This document shows, piece after piece, positions 7,282-13,804 of a stretch of DNA of 16,787 bases; positions within the stretch are counted from its first letter, which is position 1; every line of letters begins with the position of its first letter. The stretch lies in contig JAKLHH010000035.1 of NCBI GenBank assembly GCA_022710245.1, positions 1-16,787 of the forward strand, read 5' to 3'. This DNA comes from Myxococcota bacterium. GTDB lineage: Bacteria; Myxococcota; Polyangia; GCA-2747355; JAKLHH01. The translations under genes and the position numbers were made by a program. A model generated the notes under the pieces. It was not told the origin of the DNA. It was given only the letters and a program-made list of their open reading frames with translations, and made no database searches.

Positions 7282-8324
7282 TGACGCGGCCCCTCCTCGG
7301 CCTCCTCGCCGCCTGGCTCGGCCTCGCCCTCGCGCTCGCGGCCTGCAGCTCGGACGGCGAGATCATCAAGAGCGGGCAGTTCCTCTGCAGCGCAGACTCG
7401 CAGTGCGCCTACGGCTGGAAGTGCATCAAGAACGAGAAGCAGGGGCGCTGCGTCGCGGGCTGTACGGCCGACGCTGACTGCGAGGCGACGGGGGTGTGCA
7501 AGAGCGGCCTCTGCGCCCCGCAGACGCTGGCCCCGCAGTGCACCAAGGACGGCGACTGCGCGGCGACCGAGGCCTGCAAGAGCGGCTACTGCGTGGGCAC
7601 CACCACCACGGTCGCCTGCGACGTCGACAGCGAGTGCCCGGCCGGCGAGATCTGCGTGGGGGGGCTCTGCAGCGGCACCTGCGCCCCGACGACGGAGACC
7701 TGCAACGGCAAGGACGACGACTGCGACGGTCTGGTGGACAACGGCGCCACCTGCCCGTCGGGGAGGTCGTGCGTCAACGGCGCCTGCGCCTCGACCGGCG
7801 GCTGCAAGACCGACAGCGACTGCACCGCCAGCCAGCGGTGCGTCAGCGGCGCCTGCACCAGCGTCAGCGCCACCTGCGGCACCGAGCTCGACTGCAAGGC
7901 CGGCGAGGTCTGCAAGAACGGGAAGTGCGGCCCGGCCAGCTGCAGCGCCGAGATCTGCAACGGCACGGACGACGACTGCGACGGCGTGATCGACAACGGG
8001 GCGACCTGCCCGGCGGGCCAGAGCTGCACCAACGGCGTCTGCTGGAGCCCGAGCGGCAACTGCCAGGCCGACGCCGAGTGCGGCGCCGGCAAGGTGTGCG
8101 TCTCCGGCTTCTGCACCGCGCTCGCGCCGGGGAGCTGCAAGGTCGACGCGGACTGCGTCAAGGGGTCGACCTGCGTCAGCGGCAAGTGCCAGCCGATCGC
8201 CTGCGGCGGAGCCAGCTGCCCGGCGGGCTCGAGCTGCGTCAGCGGCAAGTGCCGACCGAGCTGCTCCACCGACAGCGACTGCGGCGCTGCCGGGCTGCTC
8301 TGCAAGAACGGCGGCTGCGTCTAG
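7281..8324 (+). CDS. Cys-rich MopE-motif lipoprotein, first of a tandem pair
   Basis: 347 residues from the ATG at 7281, which shares its A with the caspase stop (TGATG); GGAGGGG precedes it. The lipoprotein signal ends with the lipobox LAAC (Cys22), followed by SSDGEIIKSG. The mature part is an array of about 40-residue Cys-rich modules of the type C-x4-DC-x6-C-x4-C, interrupted twice by the acidic motif CNGKDDDCDGLVDNG (from C141) and CNGTDDDCDGVIDNG (from C226). This motif is the metal-binding signature named after Methylococcus MopE (Pfam Cu-binding_MopE), common in secreted myxobacterial proteins. The many cysteines are probably disulfide-bonded outside the cytoplasm. It is last in the tightly coupled operon, and its paralogue at 8516 has the same layout. 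Ca2+ or Cu binding and a surface role are inferred from the motif. Confidence 0.9.
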   Translation: MTRPLLGLLAAWLGLALALAACSSDGEIIKSGQFLCSADSQCAYGWKCIKNEKQGRCVAGCTADADCEATGVCKSGLCAPQTLAPQCTKDGDCAATEACKSGYCVGTTTTVACDVDSECPAGEICVGGLCSGTCAPTTETCNGKDDDCDGLVDNGATCPSGRSCVNGACASTGGCKTDSDCTASQRCVSGACTSVSATCGTELDCKAGEVCKNGKCGPASCSAEICNGTDDDCDGVIDNGATCPAGQSCTNGVCWSPSGNCQADAECGAGKVCVSGFCTALAPGSCKVDADCVKGSTCVSGKCQPIACGGASCPAGSSCVSGKCRPSCSTDSDCGAAGLLCKNGGCV

Positions 8325-8402
8325 GCCGCGTCCAGGTGCGCGTCCAGGTAGCCCACCCCCGGCTCCCCTCCCCGCCAGGGAGAAAGATCGCCCTCCTCGA
8401 AG

Positions 8403-8437
8403 AAAGTGCGGCCAGGACTCCGACCTCCTCCGTCATC
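8403..8437 (+). promoter_or_regulatory. Putative ECF-type promoter of the second lipoprotein gene (copy B)
   Basis: AAAGTGCGGCCAGGA (8403-8417), ten unconserved bases, then CTCCGTCATC (8428-8437). Block sequence and spacing match copy A before the sigma factor gene, with one mismatch (C to G) in 25 block positions. The intervening ten bases mostly differ, which fits a -35/-10 pair and argues against a copied segment. The ATG at 8516 lies 78 bases downstream. The rest of the 191-base spacer 8325-8515 holds no gene I can see, only the repeated CGTCCAGGT after the stop and the AACGAC-rich stretch before the ribosome-binding site. Confidence 0.55.
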
Positions 8438-8515
8438 TGCAGGTGGACGGAGCAAACGGCGGAGCCTTCCGCACAACGGACGAACGACCTACGACGAACG
8501 ACGAGGAGGTGTTGA

Positions 8516-9487
8516 ATGAGATCCATCCTGGTGCTCGGCGGTCTGGCGCTGCTGCTCGGGGCCTGCAGCTCGGGGAGCGAGATCAACAAGAGCGGCCAGC
8601 TCCTCTGCAGCGCCGACTCGCAGTGCGGCGGCATGAAGTGCCTGAAGAACCAGAAGCAGGGCCTCTGCGTGACGAGCTGCGCCGCGGACTCCGAGTGCCA
8701 GGCGGGCAGCACCTGCAAGGGCGGGCTCTGCGCGCCGCAGAGCCTCAACCCGCAGTGCGCGAGCGATGGGGACTGCGCCGCCCCGGAGCTCTGCGTCAAC
8801 GGGTACTGCGTCGGCAAGGGCACCACCACAGCCTGCACCGCCGACGCCGCCTGCGCCGCCGGCGAGCTCTGCGTGGCCGGGCTCTGCACCGGCACCTGCA
8901 AGCCGGTCGCCGAGCTCTGTAACGGCAAGGACGATGACTGCGACGGGCTGGTGGACAACGGCGCCACCTGCCCGTCGGGCAAGTCCTGCGTCAACGGCGC
9001 CTGCCTCACCCCGAACGCGGGCTGCGGGGCTGACGCCGACTGCGCGGCCGGGCAGCTCTGTGTCAACGGCAAGTGCACCGGCGTCGTCCTCGGCTGCAAC
9101 GCCGACGCCGACTGCAAGCCGGGTGAGCTCTGCAAGAACGGCAGCTGCGGGCCGGCCACCTGCCAGGCCGAGCTCTGCAACGGCAAGGATGACGACTGCG
9201 ACGGGCTGATCGACGACGGCGCGGTCTGCCCCGCGGGCCAGACCTGCGTGAACGGCGTCTGCTGGAGCCCGAGCGGCAACTGCAAGGCCGACAGCGACTG
9301 CGCCGCCGGCAAGGCCTGCGTGAACGGGTTCTGCACCACCAAGACCTCAGGCGGCTGCAAGGCCGACGCCGACTGCGCGGCGGGCTCGCTCTGCGTGAAC
9401 GGCAAGTGCCAGGTGGTCAAGCCGAGCTGCGGCACCGACGCCGAGTGCCCCGCCGGCAAGGTCTGCAAGAACGGCAGCTGCGCCTAG
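8516..9487 (+). CDS. Cys-rich MopE-motif lipoprotein, second of a tandem pair
   Basis: 323 residues. GAGGAGGT lies 6 bases before the ATG, the best ribosome-binding site in the window. The signal peptide MRSILVLGGLALLLGAC has a textbook lipobox LGAC (Cys17). The mature sequence parallels the preceding gene nearly module for module: SEINKSGQLLCSADSQC, then Cys-rich repeats, the metal-binding motif CNGKDDDCDGLVDNG from C135, more repeats, a second motif CNGKDDDCDGLIDDG from C221, a shared NGVCWSPSGNC segment, and C-terminal repeats ending CKNGSCA. It is 24 residues shorter, lacking the GGASCPAGSSC-type module near the end. The pair clearly arose by tandem duplication. Unlike its neighbour, it sits 191 bases away with its own copy of the putative ECF promoter, so it may be the most strongly induced output of the sigma factor. 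Function is inferred only. Confidence 0.9.
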   Translation: MRSILVLGGLALLLGACSSGSEINKSGQLLCSADSQCGGMKCLKNQKQGLCVTSCAADSECQAGSTCKGGLCAPQSLNPQCASDGDCAAPELCVNGYCVGKGTTTACTADAACAAGELCVAGLCTGTCKPVAELCNGKDDDCDGLVDNGATCPSGKSCVNGACLTPNAGCGADADCAAGQLCVNGKCTGVVLGCNADADCKPGELCKNGSCGPATCQAELCNGKDDDCDGLIDDGAVCPAGQTCVNGVCWSPSGNCKADSDCAAGKACVNGFCTTKTSGGCKADADCAAGSLCVNGKCQVVKPSCGTDAECPAGKVCKNGSCA

Positions 9488-9533
9488 CCACGCCCGGCCT
9501 CCCGCGCTTCATCCATCGCCGGCCGCGTCTCCC

Positions 9534-9562
9534 GCGACAACAGCGCTGAAAGCTCCTATGCT
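9534..9562 (+). promoter_or_regulatory. Putative sigma70-like promoter of the nucleoside phosphorylase gene
   Basis: GCGACA (9534-9539), a 17-base spacer, then TATGCT (9557-9562). This matches 4 of 6 positions of TTGACA and a good -10, and starts transcription about 25 bases before the ATG at 9595. The spacer 9488-9594 holds no other feature I can identify. Confidence 0.35.
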
Positions 9563-9594
9563 CCTTCCGTTGAACGGACAGCACGGGAGACACC

Positions 9595-10305
9595 ATGAGC
9601 GTGCATCTGGAAGCCAGGCCCGGGGACCTCGCGCCGGTCGTCCTGCTCCCCGGCGATCCGCTGCGCGCGCAGTTCATCGCCGAGCGCTACCTCTCCGGCG
9701 CCGTCTGCACGAACCAGGTCCGGGGCGCGCTCGGGTTCACCGGGACCTTTCAGGGCAAGCGCCTCTCCGTGCAGAGCACCGGGATGGGGATGCCGTCGGC
9801 GAGCATCTACGTGCACGAGCTCCTCGCCGAGCACGGCGCCAGGGTCCTGCTGCGCGTCGGCACCTGCGGGGCGTTGCAGGCCTCGGTGAGCGTGCGCGAC
9901 CTCATCCTGGCGATCGGCGCCTCCACCGACTCGGCCATGAACCGGCACACCTTCGGCGGGCGCGACTTCGCGCCCACCGCGAGCTTCGACCTGCTCCGGC
10001 GAGCCCATGAGATCGCTGTCGCCCGCGGGCTGCCCGTGCAGGTGGGCAGCGTGGTCACCTGCGATCGCTTCTACGCCGAGGATGACGAGTGGTGGGCCGT
10101 CTGGGCGCGGCACGGTGTGCTCGCCGCGGAGATGGAGACCGCCGCGATCTACACGCTCGCCGCGCGCGCCGGGGTCCGGGCCCTCGCCATCCTGGCCGTC
10201 AGCGACCACCTCACCACCGGCGAGCACACCTCGGCGGAGGAGAGGCAGACCTCGTTCACCCACCTGATCGAGGTGGCGCTGGAGGTCGCGGCCTCGTTCG
10301 TCTGA
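9595..10305 (+). CDS. deoD: Purine nucleoside phosphorylase, DeoD type
   Basis: 236 residues, the length of the bacterial hexameric family. It reversibly splits purine (deoxy)nucleosides with phosphate into base and (deoxy)ribose-1-phosphate in the cytoplasm, for nucleoside salvage. Key residues fall at the same numbers as in E. coli DeoD: H4 at the subunit interface, phosphate ligands G20, R24 (GDPLRA), R43 (VRG) and R87 (RVGTCG), the ribose-binding EMET block at 179-182, and the catalytic D204 (VSDH) with R217 (ERQT). One difference from the usual EMEAA is Thr182. The ATG has GGGAG 5 bases upstream. It appears to be a single-gene unit with its own promoter and no link to its neighbours. Activity on 6-aminopurines as well as 6-oxopurines is expected from the family. 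Confidence 0.95.
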   Translation: MSVHLEARPGDLAPVVLLPGDPLRAQFIAERYLSGAVCTNQVRGALGFTGTFQGKRLSVQSTGMGMPSASIYVHELLAEHGARVLLRVGTCGALQASVSVRDLILAIGASTDSAMNRHTFGGRDFAPTASFDLLRRAHEIAVARGLPVQVGSVVTCDRFYAEDDEWWAVWARHGVLAAEMETAAIYTLAARAGVRALAILAVSDHLTTGEHTSAEERQTSFTHLIEVALEVAASFV

Positions 10306-10368
10306 GGGGAAGCGGCCTTGACGATCGGGAGCGTGACCCGAGGCGCGGGTTTGCGCGCGCTCTGGTGG

Positions 10369-10374
10369 TAGGAT
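10369..10374 (+). promoter_or_regulatory. Possible -10 element before the lectin-like lipoprotein gene
   Basis: TAGGAT lies 18 bases before the GTG start at 10392, the same arrangement as the TAGGCT before the gene at 15247. No convincing -35 is seen at 17 bases (10346-10351 reads CGGGTT), so this is weak. Confidence 0.22.
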
Positions 10375-10391
10375 GCTGTCAGAGGTGACGG

Positions 10392-11159
10392 GTGACGGCA
10401 GGCACGCGCGTGCGCCGGGTGCTGCTGGTCGTGGTTCTCACGACGGGTGGCTGCTTCCGCTTTGCTCCCCGCAACGGCGACGCAGGCGCGGCGCCTCTGG
10501 CGGAGCGTCCTGCGAGCCAGGAGCGCAGGCTCCCCGACCTCGCGAGGGACCTCGCCGCGCAGGAGCTTCCGGTCAGGCTCGACCTCCCCCTCGGGGACCT
10601 CCCGGCTCAGGACCTCAAGCCGAAGGCGGACGTCCCGGTCAAGGCGGACGTCCCGGTCAAGGCGGACCTCCCGGTCAAGGCGGACCTCCTGCTCAAGGCG
10701 GACCTCCAGGTCAAGGACCTCGCCAAGGTCGACCTCGCGCCGACCGACGCCCCGGCCGGCTGCCCGGCTGGCTACTCGAAGATCGCGAGCTCGGCCTCGA
10801 GCTACCGCGTGGCCGCCACGGCGGACAACTGGCTCCCCGCCGAGAAAGCCTGCGAGGCGGAGGGGACCCACCTGATGATCATCGACGACGCTGCCGAGGG
10901 GATGCTGGTCGGCGCGGTGCTGCCAGGGACGGCCATCTGGATGGGCGTCAGCGAGCGCATCACCGCCGGTCAGTTCCTCAAGGTCACCGGGTCGCTCGCC
11001 ACCTACCTCCCCTGGGGCCCGAGCCAGCCCGCGACCGGCGGGACGCGGTGCGGAGCCTTCGACGCGGCGACGGGGCTGATGTCCAACATCACCTGCAACG
11101 CCGGCAGGCTGTACCTCTGCGAGTGTGACGGGCAGACGGCCGTCGCCGGAAGCTACTAG
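10392..11159 (+). CDS. Lipoprotein with repeat linker and C-type-lectin-like domain
   Basis: 255 residues from GTG at 10392, with AGAGG 6 bases upstream. The signal MTAGTRVRRVLLVVVLTTGGC ends in a lipobox-like TGGC (Cys21). Residues about 45-120 form a charged, low-complexity stalk built of Asp-Leu/Val-Pro spaced units, including five tandem KAD(V/L)xV hexapeptides (residues 78-107) encoded by 18-bp DNA repeats. Residues 124-250 look like a C-type lectin-like domain: CPAGYSKI opening, WLPAEKACEAEGTHLMII, WMGVSE, a YLPWGPSQP loop near the usual ligand site, then CGAF, ITC and YLCEC closing cysteines. The usual EPN or QPD sugar-binding triplet is not obvious; SQPATGG lies at about that position. 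Anchoring in the outer membrane with the stalk displaying the lectin-like head is inference. The ligand could be carbohydrate or protein. Confidence 0.85.
   Translation: MTAGTRVRRVLLVVVLTTGGCFRFAPRNGDAGAAPLAERPASQERRLPDLARDLAAQELPVRLDLPLGDLPAQDLKPKADVPVKADVPVKADLPVKADLLLKADLQVKDLAKVDLAPTDAPAGCPAGYSKIASSASSYRVAATADNWLPAEKACEAEGTHLMIIDDAAEGMLVGAVLPGTAIWMGVSERITAGQFLKVTGSLATYLPWGPSQPATGGTRCGAFDAATGLMSNITCNAGRLYLCECDGQTAVAGSY
10623..10712 (+). repeat. Five tandem 18-bp repeats within the lipoprotein stalk
   Basis: Units start at 10623, 10641, 10659, 10677 and 10695. The first two are identical (AAGGCGGACGTCCCGGTC) and later ones differ by 1-4 bases. They encode KADVPV, KADVPV, KADLPV, KADLLL and KADLQV in frame. 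The near identity of the first units suggests recent slippage or unequal recombination, which would change stalk length in 6-residue steps. Confidence 0.9.
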
Positions 11160-11190
11160 CGAGCAGGGCAAAGTTGCTGCCCCGGCTCGC
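11159..11190 (+). terminator. Strong hairpin at the end of the lectin-like lipoprotein gene
   Basis: GCGAGC-A-GGGC-AAAGTTGCT-GCCC-CG-GCTCGC: a 6-bp outer stem and 4-bp inner stem separated by small bulges, beginning at the last base of the stop codon. No T-tract follows, so it is only a candidate terminator. The spacer 11160-11301 otherwise holds the promoter of the next gene. Confidence 0.45.
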
Positions 11191-11249
11191 TCTGGATGGC
11201 GGATGATCACCGCGGTGAGGGCGGCACCGGCTCCAGGCTCCGGGCGCGC

Positions 11250-11278
11250 TTGTGACCGGGCACCTCCGGGGCTACTCT
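11250..11278 (+). promoter_or_regulatory. Sigma70-like promoter of the CysM-CysRS fusion gene
   Basis: TTGTGA (11250-11255), exactly 17 bases, then TACTCT (11273-11278). Transcription would start about 17 bases before the ATG at 11302, just ahead of the AGGAG at 11292-11296. It is the best-matching housekeeping promoter in the window. Confidence 0.55.
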
Positions 11279-11301
11279 TCGCCCGACTCTCAGGAGAACG
11301 C

Positions 11302-13662
11302 ATGCTCGAGACCCAGCAACCGCTCGGCGAGGCCGCGCTCGCCGCCACCGAGGGCGCCAGCGGCGTCCTCTCGCTGGTCGGCAACACCCCGCTGGTGCCG
11401 ATCCGCCAGCTCTGCAAGCGCGCGGGCGTCCGCATCCTGGCCAAGATCGAGTCGCGCAACCCGGGCGGCTCGGTGAAGGACCGCATCGGGCTCGCCATGA
11501 TCGAGGCCGGCGAGCGCTCCGGCGAGCTGACCCGCGCCAAGACCGTGCTCGAGGCGACCAGCGGCAACACCGGCATCGGCCTCGCCATGGTCTGCGCCAT
11601 CAAGGGCTACCGCCTGCTGCTCGCCATGTCCTCGGGGGTCAGCGTCGAGCGCCGCAAGATCCTCGCGGCCTACGGCGCCGAGTTCCTGCTCACGCCCGCC
11701 GAGCTGGGCACCGACGGCGCCATCGAGCAGGCCTACACGATGGCCCGCGAGGAGCCGGCGCGCTTCCACCTGACCGACCAGTACAACAACCCGGCCAACC
11801 CGCTCGCGCACTACCACGGCACCGCGCCGGAGATCTGGCGCCAGACGGGCGGCGAGCTGACCCACTTCGTCGCCAGCATGGGCACCACGGGCACGGTGAT
11901 GGGCGTCGCCCGCCGGCTCCACGAGCTGAACCCCGCCGTCCGCGTGATCGCCGTCGAGCCCTACCTCGGCCACAAGATCCAGGGGCTGAAGAACCTCAAG
12001 GAGGCCTACGTCCCCGGCATCTACGAGCGGCGGCTGATCGACGAGAAGGTCAACGTGGAGGACGAGGCGGCCTACGAGATGGCCCGCCGGCTGGCGAAGG
12101 AGGAGGGGCTCCTCGTCGGGATGAGCTCCGGCGCGGCGATGCGCGCGGCGCTCGACCTCGCGGAGACGCTGGAGACCGGCACCATCGTCGTGCTCCTGCC
12201 CGACGGGGGCGAGCGCTACCTCTCCACCGCGCTCTTCCAGGTCGCCGAGGACGTGCCGCCGGCGGTGAGGCTCCACTTCGTCGACAGCGCCACGCGCCGC
12301 GACGTCCCCTTCGAGCCGCAGTCCGCCGAGCAGGTCACCATGTACACCTGTGGCCCGACCACGCACCGGCCGCCCTCGCTCGGGCTCTACCGCCGCGTGA
12401 TGCTCGCCGACCTGGTGCGCCGCACCCTCGAGCGCGAGGGCCTGCGCGTCCGCCACGCGATGAACTTCACCGACCTCGACGACCGCACGCTCGCCGAGGC
12501 CGAGCGCACCGGCGAGACGCCCGCGCAGCTCTTCGAGCGCGTGGCGACGCAGTTCCACGACGACTGCCGCTGGCTGCGCGTCAGGCCCGCCGAGGTCTAC
12601 CCGCGCGTCTCCGAGCACGTCGAGGAGATGATCGAGCTCACCCGCGACCTGGTGCGCAAGGGCTACGCCTACGAGAAGCTGCACTCGGTCTACTTCAACG
12701 TCGCGCGCTTCGCCGACTACGGCAAGCTCTCGGGGGTCGACCTGGCGCACATCAAGGTCGGCGCCACCGTCGACCTGGAGAGCTACGAGAAGGAGGACCC
12801 GCGCGACTTCACCCTGCTCAAGCGCTCCACCCTCGGCGAGATCCGCAAGGGGATCAGCTACCGCACCGAGTGGGGCAACGTGCGCCCCTCCTGGCACATC
12901 GAGTGCGCCGCGCTGGCGATGAAGCACCTCGGCCCCACCTTCGACCTCCACATCGGCGGCGTCGATCTCATCTTCCCGCACCACGAGAACGAGATCGCGA
13001 CCTGCCAGGCCGCGACCGGCAAGCGCCCGGCGCGCTACTGGCTGCACAGCGAGCTGGTGATGGTCGAGGGCAAGAAGATGTCCTTCTCGGCCGGGAGCGC
13101 GGTCACCGTCGCCGACCTGCGCGCCCAGGGCTGCGGCTGGCGCGAGCTCCGCATGCTGCTGCTCGGCACCCACTACCGGCAGCCGCTGCAGTTCTCGGCG
13201 GCGGCGCTGGAGGCCGCGCGCGCGTCGCTGGCGCGCGTCGATGAGTTCCGCGCCAAGCTGGTCGGGCTCCCGGCCGGCAAGCACGGCGAGCTGGACGCGC
13301 CGCTCGCCGAGCTAGCCGCGGCGTTTCACGAGGCGCTCTGCGACGACCTCAACATCGCCGCCGCGCTCGGCGCGCTCTTCGGGTTCATCCGCCGCGCCAA
13401 CGCGCTGCTGGCGGCAGGTCGGGTCGGCGCCGAGGACGCGGCGCGGATCGAGGCGGCGCTGGCGGACCTCGACCAGGTGCTCGGCGTGATCATCGACGAG
13501 GCCCCGGAGGTCCCTGCCGAGGTGCGGGCGCTGGTCGCCGAGCGCGAGCAGGCCCGGCAGGCGAAGGACTTCGCGGCCTCCGACCAGCTGCGCGAGCGGC
13601 TCGCGGAGCTCGGCTACCAGGTCGTCGATGGCCCGGCGGGACCGCGGGTGCGGCGGCGCTGA
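11302..13662 (+). CDS. Fusion of CysM-like cysteine synthase and cysteinyl-tRNA synthetase-like protein with degenerate HIGH/KMSKS
   Basis: One open frame of 786 codons with AGGAG 5 bases before the ATG. Residues about 22-320 form a PLP-dependent O-acetylserine sulfhydrylase making cysteine: LVGNTPLVP, PLP lysine K59 in NPGGSVKDR, substrate loop TSGNTG (86-91), phosphate loop SMGTTGT (192-198, as in CysM), and DGGERYLST near the end. Residues about 330-786 cover a whole class I CysRS: C350 (MYTCGPT), NFTDLDD, WHIEC (C535) and FPHHENE (H560, E564). Their spacing matches the E. coli zinc ligands C28, C209, H234 and E238. A DALR-like helical part and a C-terminal RQAKDFAASDQLRERL segment follow. 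HIGH is replaced by SLGL (359-362), with no gap relative to C350, and KMSKS reads KMSFS (592-596). Cysteine binding is therefore likely retained, while ATP-dependent activation or tRNA charging is doubtful. It may couple cysteine synthesis to sensing or transfer. Confidence 0.93.
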   Translation: MLETQQPLGEAALAATEGASGVLSLVGNTPLVPIRQLCKRAGVRILAKIESRNPGGSVKDRIGLAMIEAGERSGELTRAKTVLEATSGNTGIGLAMVCAIKGYRLLLAMSSGVSVERRKILAAYGAEFLLTPAELGTDGAIEQAYTMAREEPARFHLTDQYNNPANPLAHYHGTAPEIWRQTGGELTHFVASMGTTGTVMGVARRLHELNPAVRVIAVEPYLGHKIQGLKNLKEAYVPGIYERRLIDEKVNVEDEAAYEMARRLAKEEGLLVGMSSGAAMRAALDLAETLETGTIVVLLPDGGERYLSTALFQVAEDVPPAVRLHFVDSATRRDVPFEPQSAEQVTMYTCGPTTHRPPSLGLYRRVMLADLVRRTLEREGLRVRHAMNFTDLDDRTLAEAERTGETPAQLFERVATQFHDDCRWLRVRPAEVYPRVSEHVEEMIELTRDLVRKGYAYEKLHSVYFNVARFADYGKLSGVDLAHIKVGATVDLESYEKEDPRDFTLLKRSTLGEIRKGISYRTEWGNVRPSWHIECAALAMKHLGPTFDLHIGGVDLIFPHHENEIATCQAATGKRPARYWLHSELVMVEGKKMSFSAGSAVTVADLRAQGCGWRELRMLLLGTHYRQPLQFSAAALEAARASLARVDEFRAKLVGLPAGKHGELDAPLAELAAAFHEALCDDLNIAAALGALFGFIRRANALLAAGRVGAEDAARIEAALADLDQVLGVIIDEAPEVPAEVRALVAEREQARQAKDFAASDQLRERLAELGYQVVDGPAGPRVRRR

Positions 13663-13664
13663 GC

Positions 13665-13681
13665 CGCGGGGGCGACCCGCG
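13665..13681. terminator. Hairpin just after the fusion gene
   Basis: CGCGGG-GGCGA-CCCGCG, a 6-bp GC stem with a 5-base loop, begins 3 bases after the stop. A GGCC-TCGC-GGCC hairpin follows about 15 bases later. Neither has a T-tract, so these are terminator candidates only. Confidence 0.35.
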
Positions 13682-13731
13682 ACGGGGGCCAGGCCTCGCG
13701 GCCGGGGGGGCTTCACGCCGCCGCGGAAACA

Positions 13732-13737
13732 TACTAT
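13732..13737 (+). promoter_or_regulatory. Possible -10 element before the glycosyltransferase gene
   Basis: TACTAT in an A/T-richer island (AAACATACTATGCATGA) within GC-rich spacer, 67 bases before the ATG. The best -35-like match, GCTTCA (13710-13715), is at 16 bases and is poor. Confidence 0.3.
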
Positions 13738-13760
13738 GCATGAGTCGGGTGCCAGTTCCG

Positions 13761-13788
13761 GAGGGGGATGAGGGGGACGTGAGGGGGA
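13761..13788 (+). repeat. Three GAGGGGGA repeats upstream of the glycosyltransferase start
   Basis: GAGGGGGA occurs at 13761-13768, 13770-13777 and 13781-13788, in the leader of the gene starting at 13805. The third copy runs into GGAGGAG, the nearest ribosome-binding-like site, which is 12 bases before the ATG and so far from the usual spacing. They could be redundant ribosome stand-by sites, a regulator binding array or a simple low-complexity tract. Confidence 0.7.
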
Positions 13789-13804
13789 GGAGCGAAGCCA
13801 GGCC

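Noticed and set aside
10623..10712. Tandem 18-bp repeats considered as a CRISPR array or iteron origin
   Set aside because: There are no spacers between units, and the repeats are in frame and encode a protein stalk.
11290..13284. 664-codon minus-strand frame over the fusion gene
   Set aside because: Antisense shadow of a clearly identified CysM/CysRS-like gene; repetitive Val/Asp/Ala/His composition without motifs.
11302..13662. Two separate genes merged by a frameshift or missing stop
   Set aside because: The reading frame runs without interruption, the linker near residues 315-330 reads as ordinary protein, and no ribosome-binding site plus start is seen at the CysRS boundary.
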